Below, piece by piece: positions 58,564 to 64,000 of a stretch of 64,000 bases of DNA; the stretch's first letter is position 1; every line of letters starts with the position of its first letter. Source of the DNA: JAWXBK01 sp040878185 (GTDB lineage Bacteria; Pseudomonadota; Alphaproteobacteria; Dongiales; Dongiaceae); contig JBBDMS010000050.1 in the NCBI GenBank assembly GCA_040878185.1, positions 1-64,000 of the forward strand, given 5' to 3'. Made by a program: the position numbers and the translations under genes. The notes beneath the pieces are model-generated. The model had not been told where the DNA came from, ran no database searches, and saw only the letters and a list, made by a program, of their open reading frames with translations.

Positions 58564-59121
58564 TTAAACCCGTTCCGCCAGCCAGATCGCAAGCCGCGAA
58601 CCGGCCTTGATCGCACCGGTCAGCAGCGGATAGCCGGGTGCCTGCGCGGCCCCTTCGGCTATCCCGGTATCGCGATGGGCGATTTCGTCGGCGCGGAACT
58701 CTTCGATCGTCGCCTTGAGCGCGGGCTCGCTGTCGCCGAGCGCCTCGGCCTGTTTCGCGTAATGCTCTTCGATCACCTCTTCGACCGCGACGGTGCAGGC
58801 CATCGCCGCCTCGCGCCCCATCAATGCCGTCGCGGCACCGAGCGCGAAGCCGGCGACATGCCAGAGCGGCTGCAAAGCCGAGGGTCGGGCGCGGCGTTCG
58901 ACCAGCAGCTTCTCGAAGGTTTCGAGATGTTTCTTCTCCTGCGCGTACATCTCGCGAATCGGCGCCGCGTCGGCGCGGTCGCCGAACACCGCAAGCTGGC
59001 CCTCGTAAATTCGCCGCGCGCCGTACTCGCCCGCGAGATCGACGCGCAGGATGCGATCGATGCGCTCCTCAGGCGTCAGATCGCCGGGCAGCCGTTCGCG
59101 GCGGTTGCGGTTCCCGTTCAT
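58564..59121 (-). CDS. coq7: Demethoxyubiquinone hydroxylase (Coq7)
   Basis: This 185-residue di-iron membrane-associated hydroxylase catalyses the penultimate step of ubiquinone synthesis. Iron ligands are in GEYGARRIYEGQ, EKKHLETFEKL, CTVAVEEVIEEHYAKQ and FRADEIAHRDTG. It overlaps the dsbB gene upstream (ATGA). Its presence implies aerobic ubiquinone production in the host. The N-terminus (NGNRNRRERLPGDLTPEERIDRI, read from Met) is charged and normal. Confidence 0.95.
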   Translation of the reverse strand: MNGNRNRRERLPGDLTPEERIDRILRVDLAGEYGARRIYEGQLAVFGDRADAAPIREMYAQEKKHLETFEKLLVERRARPSALQPLWHVAGFALGAATALMGREAAMACTVAVEEVIEEHYAKQAEALGDSEPALKATIEEFRADEIAHRDTGIAEGAAQAPGYPLLTGAIKAGSRLAIWLAERV

Positions 59122-59636
59122 GGCACGCTCCGCCGGCCGGTTGCCAGCAGCGCCAAAAGGATCGCGGCGCCACCGCCATAGATCGCATTGAACCCGGCCA
59201 TCGAAAGACCGAGGAACGACCAGGCGGCTTCGTCGCAACGCGCCGGCGCCGTCTCTTCGAGCGCCGCCTGCATCTCCTCGACGGTCATGCCGCCGAAATC
59301 GATGCTGCCGACGCAGCCGGCCGTGCCTTCCCACCATTTATGTTCGACGCCGACATGGAAGACGGCGATTCCGGCGCTCACCAGAAAGGCGACCGCCGTC
59401 AGCCGCAGCAGCGCCCGTTCCACGCCCGCGTTGTTCGCCCCTCCATTTGATCGCGCGCCGGCCCACCAGGCGATGGCGGCCAAGAGGGCTGCGACGACAT
59501 AGGGATAGCGCTGCCACAGACAGAGCGGACAGGGCTGCAGTCCGCCGAGATATTGCGCACCGAGCGCCACGACAAGCGGCGCGAGCGCGGCAAGAAGCGC
59601 AAACAACAGGAGCTGGCGACGGACGGCTTCGATCAT
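59118..59636 (-). CDS. dsbB: Disulfide bond formation protein B
   Basis: This 172-residue four-helix protein reoxidises DsbA and passes electrons to quinone. The first periplasmic Cys pair is in LQPCPLCLWQRYPY (Cys36, Cys39); the second pair lies in the loop with GCVGSIDFG and ARCDEAAW. Helices: LFALLAALAPLVVALGAQYL, VVAALLAAIAWWAG, LTAVAFLVSAGIAVFHVG and MAGFNAIYGGGAAILLALL. Coupled by ATGA overlap to coq7, consistent with quinone use. No dsbA is in the window. Confidence 0.9.
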   Translation of the reverse strand: MIEAVRRQLLLFALLAALAPLVVALGAQYLGGLQPCPLCLWQRYPYVVAALLAAIAWWAGARSNGGANNAGVERALLRLTAVAFLVSAGIAVFHVGVEHKWWEGTAGCVGSIDFGGMTVEEMQAALEETAPARCDEAAWSFLGLSMAGFNAIYGGGAAILLALLATGRRSVP

Positions 59637-59670
59637 TCTGGCTACAGCGGTTGGCGGGTGAGGCTCGGGC

Positions 59671-60252
59671 TCAGATCATATACTTGATGACGACGAAGCT
59701 GCCGACAAGAAGAGCGAAGAAGAGGCCGGCCAGCCATGGCAGGTTCTGCTCGACGAACCCGCGGATCGGTGCGCCATAACGCCACAGCAGCCAGGCCACG
59801 AGAAAGAACCGCGCGCCGCGCGAGACGATCGAGGCGCCGAGGAAGGTCCAGAGATCGAGCTCCGCGACGCCGCTCGCGATCGTGATGACCTTGTAGGGAA
59901 AGGGCGTGAATCCGGCACCGGCGACGATCCACCAGCCCCATTCGTCATAGCTCTCCCGAAAAGCGGCGAACTGGGGTCCGACGCCATAGAATTCGATGAT
60001 CGGCTGACCAAGCGTTTCATACAGCAATGCACCGATGCCATATCCGGCGATACCGCCGGCAACGCTGGCGATGGCGGCGACGCTTGCGATATGGAAGGCG
60101 CGCTCGCGGGCCGCGAGCACCATCGGAACGATCAGCAGATCGGGCGGGATCGGAAAGACCGAACTCTCGATGAAGGCGACAAAGGCGAGCACCCACATCG
60201 CATCGTGGCGCGCCGCAAGCCGCATGGTCCATTCATAGAGGCGGTGCAGCAT
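59671..60252 (-). CDS. YqaA/DedA family membrane protein
   Basis: This 193-residue SNARE-associated/DedA-like membrane protein of the YqaA type has MWVLAFVAFIESSVFPIPPDLLIVPMVL, the family block VAGGIAGYGIGALLYETLGQPI, FYGVGPQFAAFRESYDEWG, and AGFTPFPYKVITIASGVAELDLWTFLGASIVSRGARFFL with the conserved Gly-x-Arg. DedA proteins act in lipid-carrier flipping and membrane homeostasis; the substrate of YqaA types is not established. It lies 34 bp from dsbB on the same strand. Confidence 0.9.
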   Translation of the reverse strand: MLHRLYEWTMRLAARHDAMWVLAFVAFIESSVFPIPPDLLIVPMVLAARERAFHIASVAAIASVAGGIAGYGIGALLYETLGQPIIEFYGVGPQFAAFRESYDEWGWWIVAGAGFTPFPYKVITIASGVAELDLWTFLGASIVSRGARFFLVAWLLWRYGAPIRGFVEQNLPWLAGLFFALLVGSFVVIKYMI

Positions 60253-60392
60253 GGGTATCGTAAGTCCCGGGGCGGCGGACAGATCGTCCGCCTGTCACCG
60301 GCGCACCGCAGCCGGCGGCAGGGAAGACCACCGCAACCGCCGCCGATCGCGCGCATTGCGAACCGGCGGCGGATCGCAGTCGCGAATCGAGA

Positions 60393-60788
60393 TCAGGCTC
60401 CGAGCGGATCCGGACCGAACCGGTTGGGACCGGTGGTGCCCTTCAGAATGCCGCACTCGATCAGGATGTAGAGGCTGCCGATGATCGGAATAAGGCCGAT
60501 CAGGATGAACCAGCCCGACCGGTTACGGTCATGCAGTCGCTTCACCGTCACGGCGATCGACGGCCAGAGTGCCACCAGAACGAAAATGCCGCTGAAGACG
60601 CCATAGCCGGTCTCGGCGTTGTAGGTGCCCACCGCCATGTCGAGCGCGCCGCTCAGGAAGAGCAGCACGACGTAGGGCAGAACATATCGCAGCCAGTAAT
60701 AGGACCGCGGAATCCGACCCTCGAACGACGTGAGAAATTTGACCCAATTGAACCCGCCGGCCCCGCCGGTGGCTGCCTGATGAACCAT
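60393..60788 (-). CDS. DUF805 membrane protein
   Basis: This 131-residue protein has three or four helices and the DUF805 signature: FEGRIPRSYYWLRYVLPYVVLL near the N-terminus, VLVALWPSIAVTVKRLHDRNRSGWFILIGLIPIIGSLYILI at the centre (read in parts), with the invariant R-L-H-D-x3-SGW. The function is unknown. It is transcribed away from tRNA-Leu and shares the 180-bp region that contains the tRNA promoter. Confidence 0.88.
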   Translation of the reverse strand: MVHQAATGGAGGFNWVKFLTSFEGRIPRSYYWLRYVLPYVVLLFLSGALDMAVGTYNAETGYGVFSGIFVLVALWPSIAVTVKRLHDRNRSGWFILIGLIPIIGSLYILIECGILKGTTGPNRFGPDPLGA

Positions 60789-60922
60789 GTCGACCCCCCT
60801 AATGTTACCCCTGCTATGGGGTGTGCGTCGTCGCATCTGCCCCGCAGAGAGATTGGACCGGGGTTGGCCGCCACCTGTCAATCCGCCGCAGACGCCCGCC
60901 CGAACCGGGGGCCGGCCTGCGG

Positions 60923-60950
60923 TTGCGGGCCGGGATCGCTGCTGTATCAT
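60923..60950 (+). promoter_or_regulatory. Candidate promoter of tRNA-Leu
   Basis: TTGCGG (60923-60928) and TATCAT (60945-60950) are separated by 16 bp, with a predicted start about 12 nt before the mature tRNA 5' end at 60969. Confidence 0.5.
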
Positions 60951-60968
60951 GCCGGCCGCTTCGGGCAG

Positions 60969-61055
60969 GCCCCTGTGGCGGAATTGGTAGACGCGGCAGA
61001 CTCAAAATCTGTTGCTCGCAAGGGCGTGGGAGTTCGAGTCTCCCCGGGGGCACCA
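60969..61055 (+). tRNA. tRNA-Leu (CAA)
   Basis: This is a complete class II tRNA with encoded CCA. The acceptor stem is GCCCCTG/CGGGGGC (60969-60975 with 61045-61051), discriminator A 61052 and CCA 61053-61055. The D-arm includes GAATTGGTAGACGC, the anticodon loop CTCAAAA gives anticodon CAA, a long variable arm follows (TTGCTCGCAAGGGCG), and the T-loop is TTCGAGT with a GGGAG/CTCCC stem. It reads UUG codons. Confidence 0.96.
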
Positions 61056-61062
61056 CTTGCCC

Positions 61063-61106
61063 GATGCGCCGGCGGCCAACCGGAACGCCATGATGGGTGG
61101 CGCATC
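61063..61106 (+). other. Inverted repeat after tRNA-Leu
   Basis: GATGCGCC (61063-61070) and GGCGCATC (61099-61106) are exact complements separated by 28 nt. The hairpin sits between tRNA-Leu and the Lon-like gene; without a T-run it is more likely a processing or weak termination structure than a strong terminator. Confidence 0.4.
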
Positions 61107-61141
61107 GCCCGGACCTCCTTAGCACGAAACGAAGGAACGAA

Positions 61142-63490
61142 ATGACCCTCACGAAGCTCGCTGCCGACCGGGTCGGTCTCCCCGTTTTCGACATTGCGCC
61201 GCGCGCCGATACCGACATCTTCGATTTTTCGAGCCATATGCGTGCCAAGGAAGCGCTCGAGTTTGCGCTCCGCGCGCCGGCACCGGGCTACAACGTCTTC
61301 GTCGTGGGCGGCGAACGCAGCGGCCGGATGACGGCGACTCTTGCGTTCCTGCGCGAAGCGATTCAGGGTCGGCCGGTTCCCGACGACTGGGTCTATCTCA
61401 ACAACTTCATCCATTCGCATCGGCCGCGCCCGGTGCGTCTGCCGGCCGGTGGCGGCCGCATCCTGCGCGACCAGATGGCCGTCTTTGTGCGTCGGGTCGC
61501 GCGGCTTGCGGGGCAGGTCTTCGACGACGAGAACTATCGCGCCCAGATCGAGGGGCTGGCCGGCGCGGTTCGCCGCGATCTCGATCAGCGCCTCGCCGCG
61601 CTGCGCAAGGAAGCAAAGGAGGCTGGTTTCGAGCTGGTACAGACCGCCGAAGGTTTCGCGCTCGCGCTCACTGATGCGGAAGGCCGTCAGGTCATGCCGG
61701 GCGATGCATCGGCGGCGCAGCAGACGGCGGCGCAGACGATCGGCCAGTCTCTCAGCGAGCTCACACGCGATGCGACGCGCCGGCAGGCGGCGCTGGCCGG
61801 CGACATCGCGGCTTTCTCGCGCCGGATCGCCAGCAATGCCTTCGCGCCGCTCATCGCCGAATTGAAAGCGGCGTACAAGGATCATCCGACGATTTCGCGC
61901 TGGCTGGCCGACCTCGAGAACGATCTCCTGCAGCATCTCGATCAGATTCGCGCCGCGAGCGCTGCCGGTGTCGACGGCACCGAGGCGCTCGATCTGCGTT
62001 ACGGTGTCAACCTGTTCGTCGATCGCGGCGATGCCACGGGGCCGGAAGTCGTGCTCGAGCCAAATCCCGATTTTGATTCGCTGTTCGGCAAGATCGAGTT
62101 CCGTCAGGTCGAGGGCGTGCTCTCGACTGATTTTTCGTTGATCCGGCCCGGCGCGCTGCATCGGGCGAATGGCGGGGTGCTGGTGTTGCGGGCCGAGGCG
62201 TTCGGCAATCAGCCCGCGCTCTGGCAGGCGCTGAAGGCGGTGCTGCGCGACGGCGTCATCAATATCGAGGAGCACCGGCCGAGCCCGGCTGTTCCGGTCG
62301 CGGGTTCGCCGAAACCGAAACCGATTCCGTTCGATGCCAAGGTCGTGCTGGTCGGTTCGCCCGGCTGGTACTACTCGTTCTTCGCGGCCGATTCCCAGTT
62401 TCAGGGCAATTTCAAGATCAAAGCCGACATCGATCCCGACATGCCCGCCGATCGGGGCAATCTCGCGAGTTATGGCGGGGTCGCGACGCAGATGGCGGTC
62501 GCGCGCAATGCCGAGTTTACGCCCGACGGGCTCGCCGCCATCGTCGGACTGGCGGCGCGGCTCGCCGGTGAACGCGACAAGCTTTCGGCACGGTTCGAGG
62601 AGATCGCCGATCTTGTCGGCGAGGCCTGCGACTGCCTCGGCTGCGACAAGCCGGTAATCGATCGCAAGGCGGTGATCGAGGCCTTCGAGCGCCGCCGCCG
62701 GCGCAATGCGCGCGTCGAGGATCGTCTGCAGGAAGAGATTGCCCGTGGCGTGCTGATGATCGATGTCGATCGCAGCGCCATTGGACAGGTCAACGGGCTC
62801 GCCGTGCAGGATTATGGCGACCACACATTCGGTCTGCCCTCGCGCGTCACGGCGCGCGCCTCGGTCGGTCGCACCGGCCTCATCAATATCGAGCGCGCCG
62901 TCGCGCTCGGCGGGCCGATCCAGCAAAAGGGCGTGATGGTGCTGCAGGGCTTTCTCGCCGGGCATTTCGCGCGCCGCATGCCGCTCTCGTTCGATGCCTC
63001 GATCACCTTCGAACAGAGCTATGGCGGCATCGAAGGCGACAGCGCATCGCTCGCGGAACTGCTGGCGGTGCTGTCCGATCTCGGCCAGGTGCCGCTGCGT
63101 CAGGATCTCGCCGTGACCGGATCGGTCAATCAGCGCGGCGAGGTGCAGGCGGTCGGCGGCGTGCTCTACAAGGTCGAAGGGTTCTATCGGGTTTGCGCGG
63201 AGCGGGGCCCGCTGACCGGCAATCAGGGCGTGCTGGTGCCGGCGACCAATGAACGAAACCTGGTTCTGCGCGACGAGATCGCGCAGGCGGTCGCCGACGG
63301 CCGCTTCCATGTCTGGAGTGCGTCGAAGGTCGAGGATGCGATCGAGCTTCTGACCGGGCTCGAGGCGGGCGAACCGGATGCCGATGGGGCTTATCCTAAG
63401 GATACGCTCTATGGGCGCGTGCAGACCGCGCTCGAAGCCTTCGACCGGCGGCTGATCGAGCGTGGCTGGGCGGCCACCCGCGCGATCTGA
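61142..63490 (+). CDS. LonB-like ATP-dependent protease (AAA_32 / Lon proteolytic domain)
   Basis: This 782-residue AAA protease is of the Lon-like type without the classical Lon N-domain. The Walker A region is relaxed (VVGGERSGRMTATLAFL, about residues 55-71), as usual for this class. A coiled helical insertion covers roughly 120-290, and HRANGGVLVLRAEAF is the Walker B-like region. The C-terminal Lon protease domain has catalytic Ser in EGDSASLAELLAVLS (near 632) and Lys in GGVLYKVEGFYRV (near 676). AAGGA precedes the ATG by 5 nt. The role is general proteolysis; specific substrates unknown. Confidence 0.93.
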   Translation: MTLTKLAADRVGLPVFDIAPRADTDIFDFSSHMRAKEALEFALRAPAPGYNVFVVGGERSGRMTATLAFLREAIQGRPVPDDWVYLNNFIHSHRPRPVRLPAGGGRILRDQMAVFVRRVARLAGQVFDDENYRAQIEGLAGAVRRDLDQRLAALRKEAKEAGFELVQTAEGFALALTDAEGRQVMPGDASAAQQTAAQTIGQSLSELTRDATRRQAALAGDIAAFSRRIASNAFAPLIAELKAAYKDHPTISRWLADLENDLLQHLDQIRAASAAGVDGTEALDLRYGVNLFVDRGDATGPEVVLEPNPDFDSLFGKIEFRQVEGVLSTDFSLIRPGALHRANGGVLVLRAEAFGNQPALWQALKAVLRDGVINIEEHRPSPAVPVAGSPKPKPIPFDAKVVLVGSPGWYYSFFAADSQFQGNFKIKADIDPDMPADRGNLASYGGVATQMAVARNAEFTPDGLAAIVGLAARLAGERDKLSARFEEIADLVGEACDCLGCDKPVIDRKAVIEAFERRRRRNARVEDRLQEEIARGVLMIDVDRSAIGQVNGLAVQDYGDHTFGLPSRVTARASVGRTGLINIERAVALGGPIQQKGVMVLQGFLAGHFARRMPLSFDASITFEQSYGGIEGDSASLAELLAVLSDLGQVPLRQDLAVTGSVNQRGEVQAVGGVLYKVEGFYRVCAERGPLTGNQGVLVPATNERNLVLRDEIAQAVADGRFHVWSASKVEDAIELLTGLEAGEPDADGAYPKDTLYGRVQTALEAFDRRLIERGWAATRAI

Positions 63491-63542
63491 GCGGCAGGCC
63501 GGCCACCTCTCGCCTCGGCTCCCGGCCGGCGACGGCCTGTAC

Positions 63543-63548
63543 TATAAT
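63543..63548 (+). promoter_or_regulatory. Candidate -10 for the terminal gene
   Basis: A perfect TATAAT, 31 bp before the ATG at 63580. The region upstream is too GC-rich to name a -35. GGGGAGGA (63568-63575) is a strong ribosome binding site for the following gene. Confidence 0.4.
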
Positions 63549-63579
63549 CCGGCCGATCCGACGATCCGGGGAGGATCCG

Positions 63580-64000
63580 ATGAACAAGATGGCGACCGAC
63601 CTGATGCCGCCCTCGCAGCCGACGCGCAACCGGCGGCTCGATCCAAAAAAGACGGCAGTGCTGGTGATCGACACGCAGATGAGCGAGATCACCGACGAGC
63701 AGGCGCGCAAGCGGCCCGAATATGTGCAGGCCATTCGCGCGCGCGTGTTGCCGGCGATGCGCCGGATGATCGACGAAACGCGCGCCCGCGGCGGCGAGAT
63801 CGTCTATACGCGGATCGAATGCCTCACCGGCGACGGGCGCGACGCCTGTCTCGACTACAAGCTCTCGGACATGATCATTCCCAAAGGCTCGCCGCTGGCG
63901 GAGATCTTGCCGGAAGTCGCGCCGGCCAAGGACGATATCGTGCTGCCGAAGAGTTCGTCGGGCGTGTTCAACTCGACGATCGTCGATTATGTCCTGCGCA
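63580..64000 (+). CDS. Isochorismatase-family hydrolase, truncated by window end
   Basis: The first 140 residues of a cysteine-hydrolase/isochorismatase-like protein are visible, open at the window end. Recognisable are TAVLVIDTQMSEI with the catalytic Asp near residue 32, GGEIVYTRIECLTGDGRD, and DIVLPKSSSGVFNSTIVDYVLR with the family Lys; the nucleophilic Cys expected shortly after lies outside the window. Members hydrolyse N-carbamoyl or amide compounds, or isochorismate; the substrate is not determinable from this part. Confidence 0.85.
   Translation, partial: MNKMATDLMPPSQPTRNRRLDPKKTAVLVIDTQMSEITDEQARKRPEYVQAIRARVLPAMRRMIDETRARGGEIVYTRIECLTGDGRDACLDYKLSDMIIPKGSPLAEILPEVAPAKDDIVLPKSSSGVFNSTIVDYVLR

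Noticed and set aside
60969..61141. tRNA-Leu as an integration site for a mobile element
   Set aside because: No integrase gene, no repeated tRNA 3' end and a normal core gene directly downstream.

Overview
The window reads as chromosomal DNA of a GC-rich, aerobic alphaproteobacterium, probably Rhodospirillales-like. This placement is inferred from gene content and gene order, not from a marker phylogeny. Supporting signs are a SAM-II riboswitch, the ethylmalonyl-CoA (EMC) pathway genes ccr, ecm and a probable mcd, the block gloB / methyltransferase / metW-metX / chorismate mutase-hisC-tyrA, the block zinc ribbon / ftsE-ftsX-YdcF-plsC, the block tlpA / argH-lptM-lysA-TIGR02302, and Coq7 and GluQ. 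Two runs of exactly ten N (10092-10101 and 37879-37888) show a draft scaffold. I see no prophage, insertion sequence, CRISPR array or rRNA, and no recognisable transcription factor gene.

Layout. 1-3.8 kb: end of a PHA-synthase-like hydrolase, phaA, phaB, an AT-richer two-TM coiled-coil gene that looks inserted, and an AhpD-like protein. 3.8-7.5 kb: a frameshifted DMT transporter and single metabolic genes (HAD dehalogenase, cupin, GST, glyoxalase II). 7.6-13.2 kb: a methyltransferase, metW-metX, then chorismate mutase-hisC-tyrA. 13.2-18.7 kb: DUF2125, EamA-ChaC, a zinc-ribbon membrane protein and B12-dependent ribonucleotide reductase. 18.7-22.5 kb: plsC, YdcF, ftsX, ftsE and an MJ0042 zinc-finger protein. 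22.6-28.6 kb: TIGR02302, lysA, lptM and argH, with a TlpA thioredoxin divergent from them. 28.6-33.5 kb: hbd, etfA, etfB, a cobalamin adenosyltransferase, a twin-TM protein and an MDR dehydrogenase. 33.6-41.8 kb: DUF2207, LemA, Mcd, repeats around a gap, ccr, M48 and DUF898. 42-48 kb: riboswitch-metZ, two sulfotransferases, DUF486, ecm and a GFA protein. 48-64 kb: mostly single housekeeping or accessory genes, tRNA-Leu(CAA), a LonB-like protease and a truncated isochorismatase-family gene.

Functional theme. Several loci serve one carbon route. PhaA and PhaB make acetoacetyl-CoA and 3-hydroxybutyryl-CoA, Ccr makes ethylmalonyl-CoA, Ecm makes methylsuccinyl-CoA, and Mcd oxidises that and passes electrons to EtfAB. 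The adenosyltransferase can supply adenosylcobalamin to Ecm and NrdJ. The most interesting signal is a near-identical 15-bp odd-centred palindrome (TATTGCA-R-TGCAAYA) upstream of both ccr and ecm, with a weaker relative upstream of phaA. It looks like an operator of an EMC-pathway regulator encoded elsewhere. Methionine synthesis is split between metX-metW and a metZ gene under a SAM-II riboswitch followed by an intrinsic terminator. Much of the rest is ordinary core genome.
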